From NCBI RefSeq assembly GCF_007981265.1, contig NZ_CP034363.1:1860001-1924000 (forward strand): a stretch of 64,000 nt of DNA, read 5' to 3'. Each line of letters opens with the position of its first letter. Within the stretch, counting starts at the first letter, position 1. Below are positions 17,467 to 28,407 of the stretch, piece by piece. Source of the stretch: Pantoea sp. CCBC3-3-1. Its GTDB lineage: Bacteria; Pseudomonadota; Gammaproteobacteria; Enterobacterales; Enterobacteriaceae. A program made the position numbers and the translations under genes. The notes beneath the pieces are model-generated. The model saw nothing but the letters and a program-made list of their open reading frames with translations. It did no database searches and had not been told where the DNA came from.

Positions 17467-20415
17467 TTAAATCGTCAGGGGAAAGGCAGGTAATGCGGCA
17501 TCGCTTTGCAGCCATACCAGCGTCGTCGGCAGCGTAAAATCCCAGCCGTTTTGCGCTTTCGGCTCGACCGCTTGTGCGCCGTAGAGATCGTCGGTGCGCT
17601 TACGGATCTCATTAACGATGGATTTATATTCGGGATCGTCAAGCGTCGGCGGCTCGCCGCCCAGCCACAGTTTGCTTTCCAGCGGGAGCCCCGGCTGGCT
17701 GTTTTTTTGCAGGAAAAAGAGTACCGCCGCGCTGTACTCTAAAGGAACCGGCACGATAACGCGCGCAGCGCCAGCTTGCAGAAAGCTGGCGAAAAGCGCA
17801 TCGCTGTCGGTCAGATTACTGACCCCGACCCAGTTTTTTTTGCGTCCCCAAAAATAGGGATAATAGAGCCAGGTCAGCTGTGGCCAGTCAAACGCCTGTT
17901 CAAAAAACTGGATATAACGGCCTTCTTTTAAGGCTTCCAGCGGCTTCATTTCCGGCAAATCTTTCGGCTGATCCTCAGGGCTGGTCATGGCGTCAAACTG
18001 ATTAAAATGCTGGCCGGTCATCATCGTAATGCAGAGCTTTTTCAGTTCGCATTTCTCAATTTCCAGATTAGCTGCCGGGTTGCGCCCTTCGATAATGACC
18101 GCATCTGCCGCTGCCTGAGCCTGGGTGACTTTTTGATCGTAAGCGGTTTTCAATGCCTGCCAGGCGGTATAAATCGCGGCGAAAGAAGTGGACTGCCACT
18201 TTTGATATTTTTCAGGCGTGCGGATGCAGTTTGCCGCCACGTTCACGGCATAGGCATTCACATCGTAGCCTGCCACACTCAGCGGCACGATGCCTGTCGG
18301 GGCCAGCGCTTCTCCGCTGAGCGTCATGTAATCAAGCGGATTCATCCCTCTCTCAATGTGGCTGGCGTGGTAGGTGTGGGTATTATTTAAAACATGCCAG
18401 CCCCATTCGCCAAATTGCAGAATAAACTGCGGATAATTATGCCAGGTTACGGCGGCAGTGACGGTAAACATCTGGAGCTGATAGCCATCGGCGATCACCA
18501 GATCCTTCACCGATTTAGAAACGGTTGCGCCGTCCTGAATACCGCTCTGATCGATGGAGGTGCCAACATAGGTCCAGGCGGGAGGCGGGGGTTCAACAGT
18601 GGCGTTGTAGCGGCTGGCGAAAATCTGGTAATTGTTTTCGGTAATATCTTCCGCTGTCAGTTCATGCCCGTTGAGATCGAGAAAAGGCACCGGTGGCGTC
18701 AGTCCGGCAACCTCGACAGCCTGTTTACGCTGTGAAGCGCGGTAGTAGGCTGCCGGTTCCGGCAGAATAAACTCCAGCATCAGCCGTCGCCCGTAATTAT
18801 AAATCTGCGCGTGATACTGCTTATCCACCCAACGGTAAACGCCGGTAATGTGTTGGTCTCCGTCCTTATTATCAATACCGTGTTTGTTAGTCTCTTCCAC
18901 TTCATGAAAGGTTTTATCGGTGCGCTCGGTTTTGATTTTCTTTTCTATTTTGCTGATTGACCGGTCGATGACCTCATGGGCGAAAGTACTGCTGTTTTTT
19001 GTCGACTCCTCGCTGGCGGTCTTATAGGCGAAATCGCCCTGAGCGGTAATTTTCACTGGCCCATAGCCGCCCGTTACCGTTACCCCGGCGCTGACGCTCA
19101 TCTCTTCTTTGACGGTCTTTTCAGCCTCTTTTTTCAGCTCAAAACGGTCGGTAGACTGCGTGTCACGTTCCACGCTTTGGTTATCTTCCGTTGAGCTGAA
19201 CAGAATCGTTTCGGTGCGATCAAGCATGCGATGAGTACGTTCGCGAAACTCACCTTTCAACACGTTTTCAATGTGTGCGACTTCGCCAGGCTGATAGGCG
19301 ATTAGCTGCTGTTTTACGACCAGAAGATCGCCAATGCCCAGCGGCGTGAGTTTACCGGACATATCAACATCTGCCGCCGATTCTGCCTGACCCGCAAAAA
19401 TTACCGGGGAATCGGCGGGGATCAGTTTGCCGATTTCGGTTAGCTGGTATTCCTGAACCAGCGTTTTAAGCGACGCGCTGGCAGGAAGCAGTGCCAGCTG
19501 ACGATTTAGTTTTTGCAGATGATTTTTTAAGATGGTATGGGCCTGTGGCAGGCTGCTGCTGTCATTCAACGTCAGTCGTTTCATCAACGAGCGTGCCTGA
19601 ACAGGCGTTTGCAGGCCCATGACTTCACCAAAGCGTACCTGATTAGAAAGCATCAGCCGCTGGCTGCCGTTAGTCACTTCGCTGCTGGTCTGACGTACCG
19701 GCAACCGGCTACCGCTGTCGCCCTCGGTGAGCGAAAGCAGGCGCTGGGTGGTGGCATATTCCTCAAACAGCGGACGCAGTCTGGCTTGTTCCGCGCTGGC
19801 CAGCTGTTCAGCCGCCAGCTTTCGCTCTTCCGCTGCATGATGATCTGTTGTCTCCGATGCAGGCGTAAAAGCACTTAAGCCTGGCGGGATGAGCGGACTT
19901 GCCTGTAATGCCGCACGCGCTGAAGCGACGTCCGGCAGCTTGTCTTGCTGACGCAGACGCAAATAGTGCAGCAGACGCAGAGCATCCATGGCTATCGGCA
20001 GACGTTTACCCGCATCCGGGCCACTCATCCAGGCGGCATACAGCAGATCGAAGGCGTTAGCCGACTGTTCTTCGATATCCTTATCGGACTTGTCGTCGGT
20101 AGTTGGCGGTGCGTCAGGGTCGTCTTCCTGCGGCGGTAGCGGTTCCTCTGCCGGACGAGCGCGGTAGGCTGCCAGCAGTTCATCGCGCCGATCGCTTAAG
20201 GGTTGTAGCGCCTTGATGTCTCCAGCCTGATAAAACGCTAATGCCTGAGCAGGCGTTGCCAGTTTGCGCGCCAGCCCATTCAGCGTGCGCTCACCGAAAG
20301 AAGTGTTAAGCCGGGTATCGTGAATAAAGTGCAGATCGGTTTGCGCGTCGGTAATCAGGTCGGCAGGCCTGACCGCCACGAATTTGAAAACGTCTGTAAT
20401 GACAGGGTCGGTCAT
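17467..20415 (-). CDS. Unrecognised 982-aa soluble protein
   Basis: I do not recognise this family. There is no signal peptide and no membrane helix. The N-terminal 110 residues are helical and end in an acidic proline-rich linker (about 90-115). A long helical region follows, then a glycine/threonine-rich segment (VSAGVTVTGGYGPVKITAQG) leading into a lysine/glutamate-rich stretch. A conserved-looking block (YRWVDKQYHAQIYNYGRRLM) comes next. The C-terminal part is tryptophan-rich (LTWLYYPYFWGRKKNW, AGAARVIVPVPLEYSAA). Its start has GAGG 7 nt upstream. Tight pairing with the membrane-anchored 385-aa gene suggests the two work together. Confidence 0.65.
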   Translation of the reverse strand: MTDPVITDVFKFVAVRPADLITDAQTDLHFIHDTRLNTSFGERTLNGLARKLATPAQALAFYQAGDIKALQPLSDRRDELLAAYRARPAEEPLPPQEDDPDAPPTTDDKSDKDIEEQSANAFDLLYAAWMSGPDAGKRLPIAMDALRLLHYLRLRQQDKLPDVASARAALQASPLIPPGLSAFTPASETTDHHAAEERKLAAEQLASAEQARLRPLFEEYATTQRLLSLTEGDSGSRLPVRQTSSEVTNGSQRLMLSNQVRFGEVMGLQTPVQARSLMKRLTLNDSSSLPQAHTILKNHLQKLNRQLALLPASASLKTLVQEYQLTEIGKLIPADSPVIFAGQAESAADVDMSGKLTPLGIGDLLVVKQQLIAYQPGEVAHIENVLKGEFRERTHRMLDRTETILFSSTEDNQSVERDTQSTDRFELKKEAEKTVKEEMSVSAGVTVTGGYGPVKITAQGDFAYKTASEESTKNSSTFAHEVIDRSISKIEKKIKTERTDKTFHEVEETNKHGIDNKDGDQHITGVYRWVDKQYHAQIYNYGRRLMLEFILPEPAAYYRASQRKQAVEVAGLTPPVPFLDLNGHELTAEDITENNYQIFASRYNATVEPPPPAWTYVGTSIDQSGIQDGATVSKSVKDLVIADGYQLQMFTVTAAVTWHNYPQFILQFGEWGWHVLNNTHTYHASHIERGMNPLDYMTLSGEALAPTGIVPLSVAGYDVNAYAVNVAANCIRTPEKYQKWQSTSFAAIYTAWQALKTAYDQKVTQAQAAADAVIIEGRNPAANLEIEKCELKKLCITMMTGQHFNQFDAMTSPEDQPKDLPEMKPLEALKEGRYIQFFEQAFDWPQLTWLYYPYFWGRKKNWVGVSNLTDSDALFASFLQAGAARVIVPVPLEYSAAVLFFLQKNSQPGLPLESKLWLGGEPPTLDDPEYKSIVNEIRKRTDDLYGAQAVEPKAQNGWDFTLPTTLVWLQSDAALPAFPLTI

Positions 20416-20701
20416 ACCGATACCTCACAGAAAAAAGGGAAGGTGTCCCTGGCTCTGCGGCCGCGATTTAAGGCTAGCAGGGGGAAACGTCTTTGCCTGC
20501 GGTGCGCTTAACAATCATTACATAACGTTATTATTACGATTTGCAAAAAAGGCGAGGGGCGTGGTCATGGACAGAAGGCAGGTTTGTTTCGGGTGAGAAA
20601 AGATATTTTGCAGGCGGGCGGTAACGACGTCTGAAACGCGAAGTCAGCTTGTGCAACGCCTCCTGAAAATGGCCTGCGGCTGCCCGCAAGCCAGAAAGGT
20701 C

Positions 20702-21709
<1,008 letters not shown>

Positions 21710-21722
21710 TTAGGTTAAAGGA

Positions 21723-22646
<924 letters not shown>

Positions 22647-22778
22647 CTAGCGGCCATGAACAGCATTCATTAATAGTCCGTCAGGGAAGAGGTTATCGGT
22701 CAGTGAGTTAATTACTTTTCGCTCAGGCGTGGCGCAAATCATTTACGAAGTGTGATCCAGACAAAAGATCGCTTTTTT

Positions 22779-22820
22779 GTAATCGATTACTTTTAAATTA
22801 TCTACAATGTAATCGATTAC
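22779..22820. promoter_or_regulatory. Two identical palindromic operators for a LacI-family repressor
   Basis: The perfect 12-bp palindrome GTAATCGATTAC occurs twice, at 22779-22790 and 22809-22820, 30 bp apart centre to centre. Both copies are followed by a T-rich run. The CG-centred symmetry is typical of LacI-family sites. They lie just upstream of the transporter gene (Shine-Dalgarno at 22828). The LacI-type gene at 26404 in the same cluster is the likely binder (inference). Confidence 0.75.
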
Positions 22821-22837
22821 TTTTTCTGGAGGTAGTT

Positions 22838-24067
22838 ATGGTCTCTCCAACACAAGGATCTGCACAGCTGGCAGTCCAGCCCAGATTGCTGGTGCCGCGT
22901 CTTGCTTTAATGATGTTTGTGCAGTTTTTTATCTGGGGAAGTTGGTCCGTCACTCTGGGGCTGGTGATGACGCAACATAATATGTCACTGCTGATCGGGG
23001 ATGCCTTTTCGGCAGGGCCTGTCGCGTCGATTCTGTCACCCTTTGTGCTGGGGATGTTAGTCGACCGCTTCTTTCCATCACAGAAGGTGATGGCGGTAAT
23101 GAACCTCGCTGGCGCGGTGATCCTCTGGTTTGTTCCTCAGGCGTTAGCCAGTGAAAACGGCGCGCTGCTGATCGCTTTGCTGTTCGGCTATACCTTATGC
23201 TTTATGCCCACGCTTGCGCTTAGCAATAACATCGCTTTTCACAGCCTTGTCAGCAGCGATAAAAGCTTTCCGGTAGTGCGTGTGTTTGGCACCATCGGCT
23301 GGATTGCCGCCGGGATCTTTATCGGCGTAACCGGTATATCAGCCAGTGCATCCGTGTTTATGGTTGCGGCGGCCTGTTCGGTTTTGCTGGCTCTCTACAG
23401 CCTGACGTTGCCACATACTCCGGCACCGGCTAAAGGCATGCCGTTCCGTCCGCGCGATCTGTTCTGCGCCGATGCTTTCGCGCTGCTGAAAATCCGTCAT
23501 TTCTTTATCTTCTCGCTGTGCGCCATGCTGATTTCCATCCCGCTCGGCACCTACTACGCCTATACCGCCTCGTGGCTGGCGGATGCGGGCGTTGAAAATG
23601 TCAGTACAGTGATGTCGTTTGGTCAGATGTCCGAAATCTTCTTCATGCTGGTGATCCCGCTGCTGTTTCGTCGGCTTGGCGTTAAATACATGCTGCTGGC
23701 GGGCATGTGCGCCTGGTTTCTGCGCTATGTCTTTTTCGCGCTGGGAATGGGCGACGAGAGCCGGACGCTGATCTACATGGGAATTTTACTGCACGGTATC
23801 TGCTACGACTTTTTCTTCGTCGTGGGGTTTATTTACACCGACCGCATTGCCGGAGAAAAGGTGAAAGGGCAGGCGCAGAGCATGATTGTGATGTTCACCT
23901 ACGGAATCGGCATGCTGCTTGGATCGCAGATTTCCGGCGCGCTTTACAACCTTCTGGTCGCCGGACAGGCGACCGCGCAGAACTGGGCAATTTTCTGGTG
24001 GATCCCGGCCGTGGCTGCGGCGGCGATCGCCATTTTGTTCCTCTTTTCTTTCAGATATCGGGACTGA
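22838..24067 (+). CDS. MFS transporter, nucleoside:H+ symporter (NHS) family
   Basis: A 409-aa protein with about 12 membrane helices, similar in layout to NupG, XapB and YegT. The N-terminal helix segment FVQFFIWGSWSVTLGLVM and the segments LALSNNIAFHSL and FPVVRVFGTIGWIAAGIFIG are typical of this family. It takes up a nucleoside or related glycoside with protons. Its start has GGAGG 6 nt upstream and follows the two LacI-type operators. It heads a cluster with an isomerase and a dehydrogenase, so the substrate is probably a sugar derivative fed to them. Confidence 0.88.
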   Translation: MVSPTQGSAQLAVQPRLLVPRLALMMFVQFFIWGSWSVTLGLVMTQHNMSLLIGDAFSAGPVASILSPFVLGMLVDRFFPSQKVMAVMNLAGAVILWFVPQALASENGALLIALLFGYTLCFMPTLALSNNIAFHSLVSSDKSFPVVRVFGTIGWIAAGIFIGVTGISASASVFMVAAACSVLLALYSLTLPHTPAPAKGMPFRPRDLFCADAFALLKIRHFFIFSLCAMLISIPLGTYYAYTASWLADAGVENVSTVMSFGQMSEIFFMLVIPLLFRRLGVKYMLLAGMCAWFLRYVFFALGMGDESRTLIYMGILLHGICYDFFFVVGFIYTDRIAGEKVKGQAQSMIVMFTYGIGMLLGSQISGALYNLLVAGQATAQNWAIFWWIPAVAAAAIAILFLFSFRYRD

Positions 24068-24093
24068 GGCAATTTTTTTGAACGGAGGTGGAC

Positions 24094-25158
24094 GTGAAAA
24101 CGTTAAAAGGACCGGGTATTTTCCTGTCGCAGTTTATTGGTCAGCAAGCGCCGTTTAACTCGCTGGAAGGGCTGGCGCAATGGTCATCCGGGTTGGGTTA
24201 TAAAGCGTTACAGATCCCCTGTAATCATCCGGCGATTTTCGATCTTGAGCGTGCTGCGACAAGCCAGACTTACTGTGATGAGGTGGGCGGACTGCTGGCA
24301 AACTATGGGCTGGAAGTCAGTGAACTGTCGACGCATCTGGAGGGACAGCTGGTTGCCGTGCATCCGGCTCACGATGCGGCATTTGATGGCTTTGCCCCGC
24401 AAGCCCTGAGGGGGGATCCGGCTAAGCGCACCGAATGGGCCATCAACCGGGTAAAACTGGCGGCAGCGGCATCGGCGAAGCTGGGGCTGAAGGCGCACGC
24501 CACCTTTTCCGGCTCGTTGGCCTGGCCCTATCTCTACCCCTGGCCGCCGCATAACCCACAGCTGCTCAACGAAGCCTTTGCCGAGCTGGCGCGTCGCTGG
24601 CAGCCACTACTTAATGAGTTTGATCGCCACGGCGTGGATCTTTGTTATGAAATTCATCCGGGTGAAGATTTGCACGACGGCGTCACTTTCGAACGTTTTC
24701 TGGCGCTGGTGGATAACCATCCACGCTGCAACATCCTGTACGATCCCAGCCATCTTCATCTGCAACACATTGATTATTTACAGTATATCGACATTTATCA
24801 TCAGCGGATTAAAGCTTTTCATGTGAAGGATGCTGAGTATTTGCCCAACGGACGCAGCGGCGTCTACGGCGGCTATCAACGCTGGCTGGAGCGGGCCGGA
24901 CGTTTTCGCTCGCCAGGCGATGGCCAGGTTGATTTCAAAGGTATTTTCAGCAGGCTGGCGCAGTATGATTACGACGGCTGGGCGGTGCTGGAATGGGAAT
25001 GCTGTTTGAAAGAGAGCGAGACCGGGGCGCGGGAGGGCGCTGAATTTATTCGGCACCATATTATCCCCGTTGCTGAACGCAACTTTGATGATTTTGCCGC
25101 GCAGAGCGATTCGCAGGCAACTGTACGTGCGCAGTTAGGTTTGGATAAAGGGGTCTGA
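24094..25158 (+). CDS. Sugar phosphate isomerase/epimerase (AP endonuclease 2-like TIM barrel)
   Basis: A 354-aa cytoplasmic enzyme of the xylose-isomerase-like TIM-barrel superfamily. Metal-binding residues can be seen in CYEIHPGEDLHDG, LYDPSHLHLQ, KAFHVKDAEY and the terminal WAVLEWEC. I choose the GTG at 24094, because ACGGAGG ends 5 nt upstream; the GTG at 24088 would lie inside that Shine-Dalgarno sequence. The gene is 26 bp after the transporter and 1 bp before the next gene, so it is cotranscribed. Substrate unknown. Confidence 0.88.
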   Translation: MKTLKGPGIFLSQFIGQQAPFNSLEGLAQWSSGLGYKALQIPCNHPAIFDLERAATSQTYCDEVGGLLANYGLEVSELSTHLEGQLVAVHPAHDAAFDGFAPQALRGDPAKRTEWAINRVKLAAAASAKLGLKAHATFSGSLAWPYLYPWPPHNPQLLNEAFAELARRWQPLLNEFDRHGVDLCYEIHPGEDLHDGVTFERFLALVDNHPRCNILYDPSHLHLQHIDYLQYIDIYHQRIKAFHVKDAEYLPNGRSGVYGGYQRWLERAGRFRSPGDGQVDFKGIFSRLAQYDYDGWAVLEWECCLKESETGAREGAEFIRHHIIPVAERNFDDFAAQSDSQATVRAQLGLDKGV

Positions 25159-25159
25159 G

Positions 25160-26311
25160 ATGATCAACGTGGGAATTATCGGCACCGGGTTTATTGGTCC
25201 GGCACACATTGAGGCACTGCGGCGACTTGGCAATATCAACATTGTGGCGATTTGTGGTGCGACTCAGCGCTCTGCGCAGCAGGATGCGGCAAAACTAAAC
25301 GTGCCTTTTGCTTTTAGCAACGTGGCGGCGTTTTTGCAGCATAACGGGCTGGATGTGATCCATAACTGCACGCCGAACCATCTGCATGCTGAAATCAACC
25401 GGCAAATCCTTCGTGCCGGCAAGCATGTTTTTTCCGAAAAGCCATTATGCCTGTCGATGGAGGAAGCCCGTGAGCTGGTTGAACGGGCTGAACAGGCTGG
25501 GGTAGTCCATGGCGTCAGCTTTGTTTATCGCCAGTTCGCGATGGTGCAGCAGGCGGCGAGCATGATGAGAAACGGCGAGGCGGGACGTCTGTTTTCAGCG
25601 CAGGGCGGTTATTTACAGGACTGGATGCTGGAAGAAACGGATTACAACTGGCGGGTTGATGCGGATAAAGGCGGCGTTTCCCGCGCGGTAGCAGATATTG
25701 GCTCGCATTGGTGCGACACCGTGCAGTTTGTGACGGGTAAAAAAATCGTTGCCGTCATGGCCGATCTTGCCACGGTCTGGCCAACACGCAAAGCCAGCGT
25801 GAGCGGAAGCGCCACCTTCGGCGCTCAGCATGCAGAAACGCATTATGAAGCCCGTGACGTTACCACGGAAGATATGGGGTTTGTGCTGTTCCGTTTTGAT
25901 GATGGCAGCAAAGGCTGCTTTAGCGTATCGCAGGTCTCCGCCGGGCGTAAAAATCGTCTCAGCTTTGAGCTGAATGGCAGCAATGCTTCGGTTGCCTGGG
26001 ATCAGGAAACGCCTCAGCAGCTGTGGATCGGCCACCGGCATCAGCCTAATCAAATTTTCACCGATGATCCTTCCCTGTTAAACCGCGACGTTGCCGGGCA
26101 GGCACGTTTTCCCGGTGGTCATATTGAGGGCTGGCCCGATGCGTTTCGCAATATGATGCAGAAGTTTTATCAGGCGGTAGAGCAGGGTAAACCGCCTCTG
26201 CGAGGAGAGGCCAGCTTCGCGACCTTTTACGAAGGTGCGCAGGTTATGTCGATTGTCGATGCGATTGTAACCAGTCATCACCAGCAACGTTGGGTAAACG
26301 TCTTGCCTTAA
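25160..26311 (+). CDS. Gfo/Idh/MocA-family oxidoreductase
   Basis: A 383-aa NAD(P)-dependent dehydrogenase of sugars or inositols. The Rossmann motif GIIGTGFIGPAHIEAL is at the N-terminus. The catalytic EKP motif is in HVFSEKPLCLSMEEA, and the typical DIGSHWCD segment contains the conserved Asp/His. It ends the transporter-isomerase-dehydrogenase operon. In such operons it oxidises or epimerises a sugar that the TIM-barrel enzyme then handles (inference). Confidence 0.92.
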   Translation: MINVGIIGTGFIGPAHIEALRRLGNINIVAICGATQRSAQQDAAKLNVPFAFSNVAAFLQHNGLDVIHNCTPNHLHAEINRQILRAGKHVFSEKPLCLSMEEARELVERAEQAGVVHGVSFVYRQFAMVQQAASMMRNGEAGRLFSAQGGYLQDWMLEETDYNWRVDADKGGVSRAVADIGSHWCDTVQFVTGKKIVAVMADLATVWPTRKASVSGSATFGAQHAETHYEARDVTTEDMGFVLFRFDDGSKGCFSVSQVSAGRKNRLSFELNGSNASVAWDQETPQQLWIGHRHQPNQIFTDDPSLLNRDVAGQARFPGGHIEGWPDAFRNMMQKFYQAVEQGKPPLRGEASFATFYEGAQVMSIVDAIVTSHHQQRWVNVLP

Positions 26312-26317
26312 GTACCT

Positions 26318-26335
26318 GCCCGGCTGATGCCGGGC
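26318..26335. terminator. Hairpin after the sugar operon
   Basis: Perfect 7-bp GC stem GCCCGGC / GCCGGGC with a TGAT loop. It starts 7 bp after the dehydrogenase stop codon. No strong T run follows, so it may be an attenuator or weak terminator before the regulator gene. Confidence 0.45.
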
Positions 26336-26403
26336 TAACTTATTGGATCGGGGGATTTTATGGTAATCTGCCTTATTCAATTGCTTGCAGGAAACGCAAC
26401 TTC

Positions 26404-27384
26404 ATGTCCATTCAAAAAATCGCCCGTCTGGCGGGCGTGTCGGTCGCAACGGTTTCTCGGGTGCTGAACAACAGCGATTCCGTGAAGGAAAAAAACCGTG
26501 AAAAAGTCCTGCAAGCCATCAATGAAAGTAACTATCAGCCTAATCTTTTAGCCCGACAGCTGCGCACGGCGCGCAGCTCAATGGTGCTGGTTATGGTGTC
26601 GGATATTTCCAATCCGTTTTGTGCTGAAGTGGTCAAAGGCATTGAAGAGCAGGCCGAAAAAAACGGTTATCGCATTTTGCTCTGTAATTCCGGGTCAGAT
26701 ATCGAACGCTCACGTTCCAGCCTGCAACTGCTCGCGGGCAAAATGGTGGATGGCATCATCACCATGGACGCCTTCAGTAAACTCCCTGAGCTGACCCGGC
26801 TGATTGGCGCGACGCCGTGGGTACAGTGTGCGGAATATGCCGATGCCGGCGAGATTTCCTGCGTGGGGATCAGTGATGCTGAGGCTTCCCAGGAGATGGT
26901 GCGCTATCTGGCAGGAAAAGGACGCCAGCGGATTGCGCTGATTAATCACGATCTTAGCTATAAATATGCGCAGCTACGTCTGCAAGGTTATCAGCAGGCG
27001 CTCGGTCAGCTGCAGCTCGGCTGGCAGGCGCTGAGCTATGCCAGCGAACTGAGTTTTAGCGCGGGCAAACACGCTATGCAGGCACTTTTACAGGGCGGGG
27101 AGAGACCGGATGCGGTGTTCGCCGTTTCGGACGTGCTGGCGGCTGGCGCGATGTCGGCTATCCAGGAAGCCGGGCTGAACGTGCCGCAGGACATTGCCGT
27201 GGCGGGGTTTGACGGCACCGACCTTGCGGAAATGGTCTCGCCGCCGCTGACGACGCTTTCTCAACCATCACGTGATATTGGCCGCCAGGCATTTACGCTG
27301 CTGCGGCATAAAATTGATCATCCTGCCTCGGCGGCGCAGCGGGTGATGATGAGCTGGCAGTTAATCCAACGTGCCAGCGCCTGA
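26404..27384 (+). CDS. LacI-family transcriptional regulator
   Basis: A 326-aa repressor. The N-terminal LacI helix-turn-helix is clear (IQKIARLAGVSVATVSRVLN) and is followed by the hinge (NLLARQLRTARSSMVLVMV). The periplasmic-binding-protein-like sensor domain comes next (VSDISNPFCAEVVKGIEEQ, AVAGFDGTDLAEMVSPPLTT). The ATG at 26404 matches the family start; the frame extends upstream but without conservation. It probably represses the preceding operon through the paired palindromes at 22779-22820. Confidence 0.93.
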   Translation: MSIQKIARLAGVSVATVSRVLNNSDSVKEKNREKVLQAINESNYQPNLLARQLRTARSSMVLVMVSDISNPFCAEVVKGIEEQAEKNGYRILLCNSGSDIERSRSSLQLLAGKMVDGIITMDAFSKLPELTRLIGATPWVQCAEYADAGEISCVGISDAEASQEMVRYLAGKGRQRIALINHDLSYKYAQLRLQGYQQALGQLQLGWQALSYASELSFSAGKHAMQALLQGGERPDAVFAVSDVLAAGAMSAIQEAGLNVPQDIAVAGFDGTDLAEMVSPPLTTLSQPSRDIGRQAFTLLRHKIDHPASAAQRVMMSWQLIQRASA

Positions 27385-27392
27385 GCCGTAAA

Positions 27393-27742
27393 TCAGTTTG
27401 CCAGCTTGTTGAGCGCCGCGCTCAGATTACGATGAGAGGTGGTAATAATGCTCCAGGCATCTTTGGGCTTATCGTGTTCGATAATAAACCACTTCACGCC
27501 GCTCTCTTTTGCCGCAGGCAGAATAGCTTGCCAGTCCAGCAATCCTTCGCCCAGCGGCGCAAAGTTCATTTCATCATCGCGAATGCCAATTGATGCGTTA
27601 TCTTTCGCATGAATAGCATAAACACGGCCCGGGTATTTTTTCAGGAAGCGTACCGGATCCTGACCCCCGTGTGAAACCCAGGCGGCATCCATTTCCAGCA
27701 ATACTTTAGACTCGAGCAGCTCAGCCTGATCCTGTCCTGGAA
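27393..27742 (-). pseudogene. Sugar phosphate isomerase/epimerase, C-terminal fragment
   Basis: About 115 codons of a TIM-barrel sugar isomerase C-terminus remain (LLEMDAAWVSHGGQDPVRFL, VYAIHAKDNASI, WFIIEHDKPKDAW). Upstream on the minus strand the frame hits a stop at about 27743, and the sequence there is no longer isomerase-like. The gene has lost about two thirds of its 5' part. The breakpoint coincides with the start of the accessory region. Confidence 0.8.
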
Positions 27743-28324
27743 GCTAAATAACACAGCATGCTCTGGCAGAGGACTCAGAAATAGAATGCGAGTGGTGTTT
27801 AACTATGATGGAACGCTTTTAATGAAAAAAGACGAAATACTTAAAACCAGCGATGGCATGCCTGTGTAGCCTACACCTGGCAGGAGACAACAGAAAAACT
27901 TCACCTCTTAACTGACAAGCTGCACAGCCTGAATGAGAAGCGGGGACAATCCATGACCGTTAGCGAATTGAAGTCAGCAGTATTGGCTATCATTCAGACG
28001 CTTCATCATTATCTCCCGTTGAAGCTCAACTGCGGCAGCTCCATAAACAACGAGCCTGGAATGCTTCTGCGGCAACGCCCCAGTTCCAGACGGAATGACA
28101 TCTTAAGCAACGGGTAGCCAGCTATTATTTGCTGAAACCTGGCGCCAATTGATAGCTGTTGCCGGAGAATGATTTTATCTTCTTGCTGCCAGCCCGATTA
28201 ACCAGAGCAATTTGAGATTGGGTTGGGCGCAGGTTAAAGGATTTCATTTTCGCTGTGACTTAAATACAGGCTATCAATCATTTAAATGAAACGATACTTA
28301 AAATCTATAAAAAAACGGAGTACT
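27743..28324. other. Decayed DNA between isomerase fragment and Zorya-like genes
   Basis: About 580 bp with only short, unconvincing frames on both strands. I recognise nothing. It probably contains remnants of mobile DNA and the promoter of the Zorya-like operon. Confidence 0.4.
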
Positions 28325-28402
28325 ATGATCCGCAAATTACGGCCTGCACGCAAGTCAGGCGCTCACACGCAAGTTAATAAACTTAGAACTCACTTCCTTT
28401 GA
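28325..28402 (+). CDS. Possible 25-codon leader peptide upstream of zorA
   Basis: A short frame with an excellent Shine-Dalgarno sequence (GGAG, 4 nt before the ATG) encodes a basic peptide beginning MIRKLRPARKSG. It stops 5 nt before the zorA ATG. zorA itself has no visible ribosome-binding site, so translation could be coupled. Alternatively it is the broken N-terminus of an unrelated gene such as an acetyltransferase. Confidence 0.35.
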   Translation: MIRKLRPARKSGAHTQVNKLRTHFL

Positions 28403-28407
28403 TAACG

